64,000 nt of DNA from assembly GCF_001661595.2 (NCBI RefSeq), contig NZ_LYPF02000010.1:151637-215636 (forward strand). Reading direction: 5' to 3'. This DNA is from Crocinitomix algicola (GTDB taxonomy: Bacteria > Bacteroidota > Bacteroidia > Flavobacteriales_D > Crocinitomicaceae). Of the stretch, positions 35,339 to 44,568 are shown one piece after another. How positions within the stretch are numbered: position 1 is the stretch's first letter; every line of letters starts with the position of its first letter. A model generated the notes under the pieces. That model had not been told where the DNA came from and ran no database searches. It worked only from the letters and a program-made list of their open reading frames with translations. A program made the position numbers and the translations under genes.

Positions 35339-36637
35339 TTAGTGCACGATTAATTTTTCAATTCGAACCCCAACTTCATTGGATACATTGACAAAATATA
35401 ATCCAGGTGCTAAATCACCAACAACAAGTTCATTTGAACCTCCATTGACTGTTAAAGCTTTAATTAACTGGCCAGTTTCCGAGAAAACCATAACATCGGA
35501 GTGAACATCAATAGCAGAAATAGAAATAGTCACTTGACCGTTTGAACTTGGATTTGGAAAAAGTTCAATTTCAAATGGAGCATCTTGTTGTTCCTTAATC
35601 CCTAATCCAACAGCTGGGTTATCGTCAATAAGGCCTTCTCTAAAGTTTTCTATTACTGAGCGCATAAGATTTCCCTGGCCAATTGTAAAAGAATTTTGAC
35701 AAGTTTCTGCAGAATAATCCATATAATTTTCTACCATATCAGGTAAATCACCCAAGTCACCAATATCATCCACACAAGTATTCTTAACTAAATCGCAATC
35801 CTGTGGAGATTCAGACGACATATTAGGTGTATCATCAATTCCATCTTGTTCTCCACATCCACCATCACCCCAGATATGTCTCAGGCCGAGGTAATGACCA
35901 ACTTCATGCGTTAAAGTTCTTCCATAAACATCTCTTGCCACCCCTCCTATCATCAAAGTATTCGGATTATTACTCCCAAAACAATGGTACTGTACTACTA
36001 CACCATCATCCATTCCGTCTATTGCACCTGGCGGCCAATGATCAAGTCCATCAGGTGGTGTCGCATAACCCAATAAGAATACATCACCAAAATAACTCAT
36101 ATCACACACCCATATGTTTAAATACCTTGATTTATCCCAGGCATCCACACCACCGTCAGCGGTATGTTTAACCCCTTCTGCTAAGGGAGCAAAATCTAAA
36201 AACGAAGTAACTGCGGTATTTGTACGTGTAATTCCCGTTGTTGGATTACCTTCAGGATCAACCGTAGCTAACCTAAAATCGATATAAGTATCCCCAACAA
36301 TTGAATTGAACGTATCGCGCACGTTTACGGCATCCTCATTGGTCCTTCTAAAATCTGCATTTAAAATATCAATTTGGTTGTATATTACACTGTCTGGGAT
36401 ATTTTCCGCGGCTGTATTATAGACTACATGTACGACTACCGGAATAGTCAGCACCTCTTCTCTATTTTGTGTTCCCACCAATTTAGCACGTTCAAATGTT
36501 TCATTTACTCGATCAATGTATCCGGGGGTAAGAGTTTCTTGAATTTCCATTGCCTCTTGTGTGTAACAGCGATGAAAATCTTGGCCGTGCATTGTAAAAC
36601 TCAATGCTAACGCGCCCATTAAAATAATTTTTTTCAT
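35339..36637 (-). CDS. secreted M43 (pappalysin-type) zinc metalloprotease with T9SS type A domain
   Basis: A 432-residue exported protease. Signal peptide MKKIILMGALALSFTMHG. The metzincin site is HEVGHYLGLRH (His244, Glu245, His248, His254), with the Met-turn ENYMDYS near 303-309, both intact. Upstream IPVVVHVVYNTAAENI and YLNIWVCDM are typical of the M43 cytophagalysin-like group. The last 80 residues are a type A T9SS sorting domain (ELFPNPSSNGQVTISIS, DLAPGLYFVNVSN, ending RIEKLIVH). It is a single gene with a good promoter and its own terminator, divergent from uvrC. Likely degrades extracellular protein; the substrate is unknown. Confidence 0.93.
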   Translation of the reverse strand: MKKIILMGALALSFTMHGQDFHRCYTQEAMEIQETLTPGYIDRVNETFERAKLVGTQNREEVLTIPVVVHVVYNTAAENIPDSVIYNQIDILNADFRRTNEDAVNVRDTFNSIVGDTYIDFRLATVDPEGNPTTGITRTNTAVTSFLDFAPLAEGVKHTADGGVDAWDKSRYLNIWVCDMSYFGDVFLLGYATPPDGLDHWPPGAIDGMDDGVVVQYHCFGSNNPNTLMIGGVARDVYGRTLTHEVGHYLGLRHIWGDGGCGEQDGIDDTPNMSSESPQDCDLVKNTCVDDIGDLGDLPDMVENYMDYSAETCQNSFTIGQGNLMRSVIENFREGLIDDNPAVGLGIKEQQDAPFEIELFPNPSSNGQVTISISAIDVHSDVMVFSETGQLIKALTVNGGSNELVVGDLAPGLYFVNVSNEVGVRIEKLIVH

Positions 36638-36659
36638 TGTTTTTCAGAATAAGAAATAT

Positions 36660-36690
36660 CAAATATACTCATATTCAGAAACTTTAGCAA
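36660..36690 (-). promoter_or_regulatory. promoter of the M43 metalloprotease gene
   Basis: On the minus strand TTG (36690-36688), 20 bases, TATATTTG (36667-36660), then 22 bases to the ATG. This layout is nearly identical to the promoter at 42920-42950. Confidence 0.65.
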
Positions 36691-36744
36691 TTATAATTAA
36701 TCAGCTGAATTGAAGTCCTATTTCAATTATAGTGGCATATTCGT

Positions 36745-36752
36745 TAAATTTG
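36745..36752 (+). promoter_or_regulatory. -7 promoter element directly before uvrC
   Basis: TAAATTTG ends 5 bases before the ATG at 36758, so transcription should begin at or near the start codon. The -33 part is weak. Confidence 0.45.
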
Positions 36753-36757
36753 TACCA

Positions 36758-38554
36758 ATGTTCGAACACCTTGAGGATAAAATTAAAAGAATTCCCTCCA
36801 ACCCAGGAGTTTACCAATACTTTGATAAGAACGGAACAATAATTTACGTTGGAAAAGCTAAAAATCTAAAAAAGCGGGTGAGCTCTTACTTTAATAAATC
36901 TCAAAAAGATAGTGCAAAAACAGCCATTCTCGTTCGAAAAATTGTCGATATAAAATACCTAGTGGTGGATAGCGAGCTTGACGCGTTACTGCTAGAAAAC
37001 AACCTCATTAAAAAGTATTTACCCAAATACAATATACAGTTAAAAGACGATAAAACGTATCCGTGGATTTGCATTAAAAATGAGCCTTTTCCCAGAGTTT
37101 TTACAACCCGTCGCGTGGTAAAAGACGGCTCAAAATATTTTGGACCATATGCATCCGTAAAAATGATGTATACTTTATTAGATTTGATTAAAGATGTTTA
37201 CCCCTTAAGAACATGCAAGTTAAATTTAGCAGCTGATCAAATTAAAAAGGGAAACTATAAAGTTTGTTTAGAATATCATATTGGCAATTGTTTAGGTCCA
37301 TGTGAAGAAAAACAAACGAAGCAAGATTATCAGCAGTATATTGATGAAATTTCTAACATCCTCAAAGGTAACATAGGTGCAGTTATAAAAGAATTAAAAG
37401 AGCTGATGAACCGATTTTCGGCAGCGTTAAATTTTGAAGCAGCATTAGATGTTAAAAATAAAATTGCCAGCTTACAAAACTATTACTCGAAATCGGCAAT
37501 TGTTAGTCCAACAATACACAACGTCGATGTCATTTCAATGGTTGAGGACGACAAATCTGCTTTTGTAAATTACCTTAAAATCAATAACGGTGCAATCATT
37601 CACGGACATACGATTGAAGTAAAAAAGAAACTTGATGAAAAGGCAGAAGAAATTATACCCTTCGTTTTATTGGATATGCGGGACCGGTACGGGGATGAAT
37701 CGAGGGAAGTTGTTTCGAGCATACCTTTCAAAAAAGCAGGATTAGAACTTAAAATCACACAACCTCAACGTGGCGATAAAAGAGCATTATTAGAACTCTC
37801 TCAGCGTAATGCCAAGTTTTTTATGCTCGAAAAACATAAGCAAGACAAAGTTGTCAATCCCGAAAGACATACAGAGCGTATAATGGAAACCATGCAGAAA
37901 GATTTGCGCTTAAAAGAATGGCCAACACATATTGAATGTTTTGACAATTCTAACTTTCATGGAACAAACGCAGTAGCTGCATGTGTCGTGTTTAAAAACG
38001 GAAAACCGAGCAAAAAAGATTATCGACACTTTAACATTAAAACGGTAGATGGCCCGGACGATTTTGCCTCAATGGAAGAAGTTGTAATGCGCAGATATAA
38101 ACGCCTTTTAGCTGAAGACCAACCTTTACCGCAGTTGGTTATTATTGATGGGGGAAAGGGCCAACTTAGTTCTGCCATGAAAAGTATAGACGAATTAGGT
38201 TTAAGAGGACAAATTACTGTAATCGGAATAGCTAAAAAACTAGAAGAAATCTATTTTCCAGGAGATTCAATCCCGGTCTATATAGATAAAAGGTCGGAAT
38301 CCTTAAAAATCATACAACATTTAAGAAACGAAGCGCATCGTTTTGGCATAACTCATCATCGAAATAAAAGAAGTAAAAATGCGCTTGGAACCGAACTTAC
38401 GACGATTCCTGGAATTGGTGAAAAAACGGCTACCGATTTAATCAAACATTTTAAATCTGTTTCTAGAATTAAGAAAGCCAATCTAAAAGACCTCTCAGAA
38501 TCAATTGGCTTCTCAAAAGGAAAAATTGTCTTCGATCATTTTAACAAAACGTAA
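36758..38554 (+). CDS. uvrC: excinuclease ABC subunit C
   Basis: Makes both incisions around DNA lesions in nucleotide excision repair. The GIY-YIG domain is at the N-terminus (NPGVYQYFDKNGTIIYVGKA), a cysteine-rich part holds GNCLGPCEEKQTK, a UVR-type helical motif sits near residue 200-235 (FEAALDVKNKIASL), the RNase H-like endonuclease holds IECFDNSNFHGTNAVA and VIIDGGKGQLSSA, and a helix-hairpin-helix pair ends the protein (TTIPGIGEKTATDLIKHF). ATG at 36758 gives 598 residues; a TTG at 36710 is in frame but lies upstream of the -7 element. It ends one base from the next gene, tail to tail. uvrA and uvrB are not in the window. Confidence 0.96.
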   Translation: MFEHLEDKIKRIPSNPGVYQYFDKNGTIIYVGKAKNLKKRVSSYFNKSQKDSAKTAILVRKIVDIKYLVVDSELDALLLENNLIKKYLPKYNIQLKDDKTYPWICIKNEPFPRVFTTRRVVKDGSKYFGPYASVKMMYTLLDLIKDVYPLRTCKLNLAADQIKKGNYKVCLEYHIGNCLGPCEEKQTKQDYQQYIDEISNILKGNIGAVIKELKELMNRFSAALNFEAALDVKNKIASLQNYYSKSAIVSPTIHNVDVISMVEDDKSAFVNYLKINNGAIIHGHTIEVKKKLDEKAEEIIPFVLLDMRDRYGDESREVVSSIPFKKAGLELKITQPQRGDKRALLELSQRNAKFFMLEKHKQDKVVNPERHTERIMETMQKDLRLKEWPTHIECFDNSNFHGTNAVAACVVFKNGKPSKKDYRHFNIKTVDGPDDFASMEEVVMRRYKRLLAEDQPLPQLVIIDGGKGQLSSAMKSIDELGLRGQITVIGIAKKLEEIYFPGDSIPVYIDKRSESLKIIQHLRNEAHRFGITHHRNKRSKNALGTELTTIPGIGEKTATDLIKHFKSVSRIKKANLKDLSESIGFSKGKIVFDHFNKT

Positions 38555-38555
38555 T

Positions 38556-39707
38556 TCATTCGTAAAAAGAATAAAAGATTTCATCAACATAAGTAGAGTT
38601 GCGATAAATTCTAACTTCAGAGGTTTTTAAACCATCGTCATAATTGTACAAATAAGTATATCGGTATCTTCCAGAGTGGCGTTGCATTTTTTGAACTAAC
38701 CCCTCATTGTTCACTTTATAACTATAATAAGACGTCAATTTGCCTTTAGAATCGAAACGTTCTTGGACATAACCATCTTCTTCGGTATTCACCTTTCGAC
38801 CTGATAAATATGCATTGCCTTTTTTGTCATACGACGTTGTTTCAGCCCCCAATAAAACACCCTCTTCATCATACGAAAACACTTCATCATAAACAATTTT
38901 AGTTCCGTTTTCAGTATAAATCTGGCGATTTAAAACTAAACTATCCGCATTATATACAGTCTTTATCTTCTTTAACTTTCCATCTTCATCAAATCTTCGA
39001 TCCCAAACAACTCTATTGCCCAACTCATCAAATTCTTCACTCACACAAATTGTTACCTGATCCTTATTTTTAACACCGACTAGTTCTCCTTCCGGCTTAC
39101 AGTCATATTTCCACGAATATTTTAATTTACCTTTTTTATAATAAACTGTCGTTTTTTTATCTCCATTAGGGTAATAAGTATAAACTAACTTTTTTATTGG
39201 CACCTCTTTTGTTTTCTGATAAATGCAGTGCTCCGTTAATTTTCCTTCGGTATTGTATTGATATGTTGTACCAAAATACTCCCCTTTTATATTAACTCTT
39301 GACTTTTCAGTTAGTTTTCCCTCAGCATTATACTGGTAATTAATTCGACCTTCTTTTCCTTTAGAATTAATATAAACCACTGTTTTTAATCGGTCCTCTT
39401 GATCGTATTCATAAACAGATTCACTTGTTTCTTTTTTTAGGTTGATAAATTCACGCTTTGTAACTTTTCCGTCCTTATCAAAATACTCTATTGTTCGAAT
39501 TGGTTTAGCTTTATGATATCGAATTTTAACTCGCTTTTCGACTTGATTCTCTTTTAGCTTATCTTTTTCTTTGAGTAATTGTTCAGTATCATAATCATTG
39601 GTAACATCGTAAAATGAGAACATTTTAGTAATGGAATACACATCTGGCTGAGCAAAAACTGAAGCAACAGAAAAAACTAAAATAATTAATAATAAGTTTG
39701 ATTTCAT
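38556..39707 (-). CDS. secreted YD/RHS-like repeat protein
   Basis: A 383-residue exported protein (signal peptide MKSNLLLIILVFSVASVFAQ). The mature part is a ladder of short beta repeats resembling YD/RHS or MORN-like units, for example YEYDQEDRLKTVVYINSKGK, YQYNAEGKLTEKSRVNIKG and YQYNTEGKLTEH, about 20-25 residues each. There is no C-terminal toxin domain and no T9SS sorting domain, so a polymorphic toxin is unlikely. Such small YD proteins are common in Bacteroidota and have no assigned role. It is 44 bases downstream of the large Ig-repeat gene and may be co-transcribed with it. Confidence 0.65.
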   Translation of the reverse strand: MKSNLLLIILVFSVASVFAQPDVYSITKMFSFYDVTNDYDTEQLLKEKDKLKENQVEKRVKIRYHKAKPIRTIEYFDKDGKVTKREFINLKKETSESVYEYDQEDRLKTVVYINSKGKEGRINYQYNAEGKLTEKSRVNIKGEYFGTTYQYNTEGKLTEHCIYQKTKEVPIKKLVYTYYPNGDKKTTVYYKKGKLKYSWKYDCKPEGELVGVKNKDQVTICVSEEFDELGNRVVWDRRFDEDGKLKKIKTVYNADSLVLNRQIYTENGTKIVYDEVFSYDEEGVLLGAETTSYDKKGNAYLSGRKVNTEEDGYVQERFDSKGKLTSYYSYKVNNEGLVQKMQRHSGRYRYTYLYNYDDGLKTSEVRIYRNSTYVDEIFYSFYE

Positions 39708-39751
39708 AGGTTAATTTTTAGAGTATAATCATCCTATGTCATATGGTTACA

Positions 39752-42700
39752 CTATCTCACTAAAGTAGTGTTCCCTTTTTGGCTACCCTTCTTTCCATTG
39801 AGATATTCATACTGCAACACCCAGGTAAACACTCCCGGGTTTTCAGGCCGATTTTGATGTGTACCATCCCAACCAATATCTTGAGATGTAGTCTTGAAAA
39901 GTAATTCACCGTAACGATTATAAACCGCAAAATAAATTGATTTTAGTGCATAACCTTTAACAAATAATACATCATTCACTCCATCACCATTTGGACTGAA
40001 AGCTGTAGGAACACCAACACCTTCTCTAAAATTCACTAAAACCATAACTGTATCTGAACCATAGCAACCATTTTCATCGTAAAATTCGACTAAATAAGTC
40101 TCGCTTTCTTCAGGTGTAACTGTGGTTATAGGACAATCACTACATTCGATAAATTTTGAAGGAGACCATATATAATCCCCGTCCAAATCAGGAAAAACAG
40201 ACAAGATAGCATCTCCTCCTAAATCAATTATGGTGTCAGTACCCGCATTTACAACTGGATTTTCAAACACAGTAAGTTCTTCAGTTATCGTTGATACCGC
40301 TCCTGTATGACTTGTTGTGGTCAGCGAAATCACAAAATTTCCCGGACTATTTACGCAAATTGTTGGATTCTGATCAGTTGAAGTATTTGGATCCGAAGCT
40401 CCACCAAAATCCCACTCCCATCCAACAACACCGCCAGTCGTTAAGTCTTTTATTTCAAAACAATCACCAACACAAGCGGGAGACAACAATTCAAATCCAG
40501 GCACGACAGGTTCACAATCAATCACATTAATCGTAATCGATGCAGTACCCTGACAGCCAAACTCATTCGTTCCAACTACTGTATATGTAAAAGTTCCTAA
40601 AGCCTCAGGTGTAAAACTGACCCCATCCGTTAATCCTCCATCCCATGCATAGCTCATTGCACCGGTACCGTTTAAAGTTGTAGACTCACCAAAACACACT
40701 TCTGTAGTCAACGCAACAGCTCCGACTTCTGGATTTTCATGAACAACTACCTCCACCTCAGCACTATTTTCACAACCATCGGCAGACGTACCGACTACCG
40801 AAAAAATGTAATCACCAGCTGTTAGCATTGGTGTTGGAACTCCATCTACAATCCCCCCATCCCAAACGTAGGTCACAGCACCAGCGCCGGAAAAGGTAAT
40901 ACTCTCTCCTTCACATACTGAACTAGGCTCAGCATTCGCAACTACGCTTGGTAAATCATGGACTAGCACATCGATTGATGCCATACCAGAACAGCCATCA
41001 CCTGCAGTTCCTGTAACGGTATAAGTAATCACACCAATGCCAACAGGTTCAAATGCGACACCATCCTCAACACCCATATCCCATGTATAAGAATCTGCTC
41101 CACCACCAGACAATACAATTTCATCACCTGTACATATTTCAGTTAAATCAGCTGAAGCAGTAACATCGGGTAATTCTGTTACTGTAATCTCAATCGATGC
41201 CATATTTTCACAACCATCAGCAGATGTACCTGTAACATTGTAAACAGTTACACCAGACGGCGGTGCAAAAGGAACACCATCGAGAACCCCTCCATCCCAT
41301 ACATAAGTAGCCGCACCGCTCCCTGTAAGTACAATTTCTTCCCCTAAGCAAATATCAGTATCAGATGCCGATGCTGCAACATCCGGAATATCGTACACGG
41401 TAACATCAATAGACGCTGTATTCGTGCAACCCGTTAGCACATCAGTACCTGTCACAGTGTATGTTGTTAAGCCAACGATTGCAGGTTCAAAGGCTACACC
41501 ATCAATGACACCAAAATCCCAAGAATAATCATCGGCTCCTGCACCCGTAAAAACAACCTCATCACCCAAACATATTTCAGTCTCATCAACAGAAGCGGTA
41601 ACAGCAGGTAAATCATGTACCGTAATCTCAATACTCGCCTCAGAGGCACAATCACCAACAGAACCTTCAACTGTATAGGTCTCCGTACCTGGAACTCCAG
41701 GAATATATGGTACTCCAGCCTCAACATCAACAGGATCCCAAACAAAGACATCAGCAACCCCTTCAACAGTAAAAGTGACTGCTTCACCCAAACAAATCTC
41801 ATCCACATCCGCGGTTAAGGTTAAATCAGGAACAGGTACAACTTCAATTTCAATGCTCAATTCACAATCATCTTCATCGTCGCTGATAGCCGTGTAGGTT
41901 GTTACTCCGAGTGGAGGAATAAAACCAATTCCATTGACAACACCCCCGTCCCAAGTAATTGTCCCACCACCTGCAGAGGTTGCGTCTAGAATAATTTCCT
42001 CACCTTCGCAAACCATATCAGCAACAGGTTCAAGTTCAAGTTCCGTGCACAAGACTGTTATTTCTATTTCACCTTCACCATCGTGACAACCAGCTGTATT
42101 AACCTGGTCATACCCATCATTAAAAGAACCACCGCCACCGCCGCCTCTTGCTGTAAAATCTGCATCAACATATTGACCACCGCCGCCACCAGAATAACCG
42201 CCACCTCCAGCGCCGCCATAGTTACCAGCTCCACCGCCCCCACATCCCCAGGCACCCAAATTAGGGTAAGTCCATGTACAACTACCATCTGCTCCTCCTG
42301 CACCACCATCTGCCCAAGAATCGCCTGCACCATCCCCACCAAGTGTTCCTGGTAAAGCTCCACCATCCCAAGTTCCATCTCCACCATATCCATTTCCATA
42401 AAATCCACCACCACCAGATGCCCAACCACAATCTCCAGTCACATACCCCTTTTCACCTCCATCTCCACCAACACCTCCAGCACCAGATGAATTTACCCCA
42501 TCCTCAGTAGTCACAGCATCATGTCCATCGGCATTAATTGCTGCTCCACCACCACCACCTGCAATAATCCATGGTGCACCTTCAAAAACAACTCCAGAGC
42601 CTCCCCCGCCGCCGCCTGCATTTCCATATTGCAATCCTTGTCCACCAACTATAACATCTAATTCATCCCCAGGACTAACAGCAAATGACCCTTCCATACA

Positions 42701-42898
42701 TGCGCCCAAGCCACCCACACCACCATCACCGTCACCACCACTTCCTCCTCGTACAACAATTCTGATTGAACTTACTCCCGCAGGAACAGTATAGGTTTGA
42801 ACAGCACCGGTATAAGCAAATGACTCTGTTTGAGTCCAACTATTGACCGTAAATAATTGGGTAAAAAAAAGAAAAATTAGGTTTTGAATTAGTCGCAT
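39752..42898 (-). CDS. large T9SS type B surface protein: glycine-rich domain, seven Ig-like repeats, PKD
   Basis: A 1048-residue exported protein. The signal peptide starts MRLIQNLIFLFFTQLF. An N-terminal glycine-rich domain (about 25-283) alternates GGSGG runs with aromatic and tryptophan residues, opening with YTGAVQTYTVPAGVSSIRIV, like glycine-rich surface modules of other Bacteroidota. Seven tandem Ig-like repeats of about 73 residues follow (about 296-805), then a PKD domain (VVGWEWDFGGASDPNTSTDQ) and a type B sorting domain (PTAFSPNGDGVNDVLFVKG, YNRYGELLFKT, IGWDGTHQN). ATG at 42898 is right because the promoter lies inside the longer frame. Likely an adhesin or matrix protein. Confidence 0.85.
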   Translation of the reverse strand: MRLIQNLIFLFFTQLFTVNSWTQTESFAYTGAVQTYTVPAGVSSIRIVVRGGSGGDGDGGVGGLGACMEGSFAVSPGDELDVIVGGQGLQYGNAGGGGGGSGVVFEGAPWIIAGGGGGAAINADGHDAVTTEDGVNSSGAGGVGGDGGEKGYVTGDCGWASGGGGFYGNGYGGDGTWDGGALPGTLGGDGAGDSWADGGAGGADGSCTWTYPNLGAWGCGGGGAGNYGGAGGGGYSGGGGGQYVDADFTARGGGGGGSFNDGYDQVNTAGCHDGEGEIEITVLCTELELEPVADMVCEGEEIILDATSAGGGTITWDGGVVNGIGFIPPLGVTTYTAISDDEDDCELSIEIEVVPVPDLTLTADVDEICLGEAVTFTVEGVADVFVWDPVDVEAGVPYIPGVPGTETYTVEGSVGDCASEASIEITVHDLPAVTASVDETEICLGDEVVFTGAGADDYSWDFGVIDGVAFEPAIVGLTTYTVTGTDVLTGCTNTASIDVTVYDIPDVAASASDTDICLGEEIVLTGSGAATYVWDGGVLDGVPFAPPSGVTVYNVTGTSADGCENMASIEITVTELPDVTASADLTEICTGDEIVLSGGGADSYTWDMGVEDGVAFEPVGIGVITYTVTGTAGDGCSGMASIDVLVHDLPSVVANAEPSSVCEGESITFSGAGAVTYVWDGGIVDGVPTPMLTAGDYIFSVVGTSADGCENSAEVEVVVHENPEVGAVALTTEVCFGESTTLNGTGAMSYAWDGGLTDGVSFTPEALGTFTYTVVGTNEFGCQGTASITINVIDCEPVVPGFELLSPACVGDCFEIKDLTTGGVVGWEWDFGGASDPNTSTDQNPTICVNSPGNFVISLTTTSHTGAVSTITEELTVFENPVVNAGTDTIIDLGGDAILSVFPDLDGDYIWSPSKFIECSDCPITTVTPEESETYLVEFYDENGCYGSDTVMVLVNFREGVGVPTAFSPNGDGVNDVLFVKGYALKSIYFAVYNRYGELLFKTTSQDIGWDGTHQNRPENPGVFTWVLQYEYLNGKKGSQKGNTTLVR
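40510..42013 (-). repeat. seven tandem Ig-like repeats within the T9SS protein
   Basis: Units of about 73 codons, each reading roughly ICxGExVxxTGxGAxxYxWDxGVxDGVxFxP, then TYTVTGTxxxGC and ASIxVTVxxLPxV. The middle five are the most alike. Boundaries are approximate. Confidence 0.8.
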
Positions 42899-42919
42899 TT
42901 TAGTTGGTTGTGTTTCAAA

Positions 42920-42950
42920 CAAATATATCTTTATCCATTCAGAATTGCAA
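42920..42950 (-). promoter_or_regulatory. promoter of the Ig-repeat T9SS gene
   Basis: On the minus strand TTG (42950-42948), 20 bases, TATATTTG (42927-42920), 21 bases to the ATG at 42898. It fixes the start codon choice. Confidence 0.65.
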
Positions 42951-43031
42951 TAGCAGCAATCATTTTTAAACAAGTTTTCTCTATTTCAACCAATTATTCA
43001 CTCACACCCAATTTTAATAAATTGAAGCTGC

Positions 43032-43065
43032 TTGAAGATTGCTTTATCAATTATTCCTACTTTTG
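43032..43065 (+). promoter_or_regulatory. promoter of the yicC-gmk-nadD-hemJ operon
   Basis: TACTTTTG at 43058-43065 with a TTG at 43032-43034 (23-base spacer) or at 43039-43041 (16 bases). The ATG of yicC is 23 bases downstream. Confidence 0.5.
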
Positions 43066-43088
43066 CCAAGAGATAAAATCTGATAAGT

Positions 43089-43961
43089 ATGCTACAATCA
43101 ATGACTGGTTTTGGGAAATCCTCTGCCACATTTTCCGATAAAAAAATAACAGTTGAAATTAAGTCACTGAACAGTAAAAATTTAGATTTATTTGTTCGAA
43201 TGCCACAATTATATCGACAAAACGAAATTGCGCTTCGAAAAATATTGGAAAAAGCGTTAGACAGGGGAAAAGTTGAATGCAATATTAACGTTGAAGCAAT
43301 TGGCAACAACAGTTCTCAAAAAATCAATAAAACGCTTGTCACATCTTATTATAAGCAATTGAACGACCTGAGTGATGAATTAAATTTACCGCAAGAAAAT
43401 CTCTTGCAAACTCTATTGAAAATGCCGGATGTATTTTCCAGCGAAAGTGAAGAATTAGATGATGAAGAGTGGGAAGGCATTGTAAAAGTGGTAAACGAAG
43501 CAATTCAAAAACATATTGAATTCAGAAAAACCGAAGGGCAAAAGTTAATGGATGAATTTACGTTAAGAATCGAAAATATTCGATCAGCTTTTACCGAAAT
43601 TCCCAAATACGAATCAGCGAGAATTGATGCAATCAAAGAGAGAATTGAAAACAATCTTGAAGAATTCGTAGGATTAGCGAAAGTGGATAAAAATAGGTTT
43701 GAGCAAGAATTGATTTATTATCTTGAAAAATTTGATATTTCTGAGGAAAAGCATCGCCTTGAAAATCACTTAAACTATTTTATATCAACCTTAAATGAAA
43801 ATCAATCTCAAGGCAAAAAACTAGGATTTATTACGCAGGAGATCGGTCGAGAAATTAATACATTAGGTTCAAAATCGTATCATGCAGACATGCAAAAACT
43901 CGTGGTAAATATGAAAGATGAACTAGAAAAAATAAAAGAACAAATATTAAATACGCTTTAA
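43089..43961 (+). CDS. yicC: YicC family protein (putative endoribonuclease)
   Basis: A 290-residue member of the YicC/YloC family. The hallmark start LQSMTGFGKSSATFSDKKIT, then IKSLNSKNLDLFVRMP, and the C-terminal DUF1732 part with GKKLGFITQEIGREINTLGSK, are all present. E. coli YicC has been reported to act in RNA turnover as an endoribonuclease; the activity here is inferred from family. The ATG at 43089 follows a recognisable promoter. It is the first gene of an operon with gmk (7-base gap), nadD and a hemJ-like gene; yicC-gmk is a widely conserved pair. Confidence 0.92.
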   Translation: MLQSMTGFGKSSATFSDKKITVEIKSLNSKNLDLFVRMPQLYRQNEIALRKILEKALDRGKVECNINVEAIGNNSSQKINKTLVTSYYKQLNDLSDELNLPQENLLQTLLKMPDVFSSESEELDDEEWEGIVKVVNEAIQKHIEFRKTEGQKLMDEFTLRIENIRSAFTEIPKYESARIDAIKERIENNLEEFVGLAKVDKNRFEQELIYYLEKFDISEEKHRLENHLNYFISTLNENQSQGKKLGFITQEIGREINTLGSKSYHADMQKLVVNMKDELEKIKEQILNTL

Positions 43962-43968
43962 ACAAGTG

Positions 43969-44568
43969 ATGGAGAAATCGATAGCCAAACAATTTGATGA
44001 ATTTGATGCAGGAAAGTGTATTATTTTTTCGGCACCATCGGGAGCAGGAAAAACAACGATAGTTCGTTATTTACTTAGAAACATAGATAACCTTGCATTC
44101 TCAATTTCTGCCGCAAGTCGAGAACCAAGAGGAAGGGAGGAAGACGGAATAGACTATCATTTTTTTTCAGTGGATGAGTTTAAACAAAAGATAGATAAAA
44201 ATGAATTTGTAGAATGGGAAGAGGTTTACAAAGACAATTTCTATGGAACACTAAAATCGGAAGTACTTAAACATTGGAAAGCAGGTAAAACTGTATTGTT
44301 TGACGTTGATGCTATTGGTGGAATAAACCTAAAAAATATTTTTGAAGACAAGGCTTTATCGATTTTTATAAAACCTCCTTCATTATTTGTCCTAGAACAA
44401 CGCTTGAAAAACAGAAGAACTGAAACACCTGCGCAAATAAAAATGCGATTAGATAAAGCAAATGAAGAACTCAGTCACGCTGAAAAATTCGATTATGTTT
44501 TATTGAATGATAATCTTGAAAAAGCATGCTACGAAATAAAAAAAGTTGTGCTTAACTATATTGGATAA
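43969..44568 (+). CDS. gmk: guanylate kinase
   Basis: Phosphorylates GMP to GDP with ATP. The P-loop is IIFSAPSGAGKTTIVRYLL near residue 18-36, followed by the GMP-binding SAASREPRGREEDGIDYHF and EWEEVYKDNFYGT, and the lid KNRRTETPAQIKMRLDKA. About 199 residues, normal. ATG at 43969 is preferred over the adjacent GTG at 43966. The stop overlaps the nadD start (TAATG), so the two are translationally coupled. Confidence 0.96.
   Translation: MEKSIAKQFDEFDAGKCIIFSAPSGAGKTTIVRYLLRNIDNLAFSISAASREPRGREEDGIDYHFFSVDEFKQKIDKNEFVEWEEVYKDNFYGTLKSEVLKHWKAGKTVLFDVDAIGGINLKNIFEDKALSIFIKPPSLFVLEQRLKNRRTETPAQIKMRLDKANEELSHAEKFDYVLLNDNLEKACYEIKKVVLNYIG

Noticed and set aside
38556..39707. RHS polymorphic toxin
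   Set aside because: Only short YD-like repeats, no protease core and no C-terminal toxin or immunity gene.
42064..42429. Long frames opposite or across the glycine-rich T9SS gene
   Set aside because: They mirror the GGN-rich codons (His/Cys/Thr-rich on the other strand) and lack any start signal or family similarity.
42899..42973. In-frame extension of 25 codons before the Ig-repeat T9SS gene
   Set aside because: The promoter's -7 and -33 boxes lie inside it.
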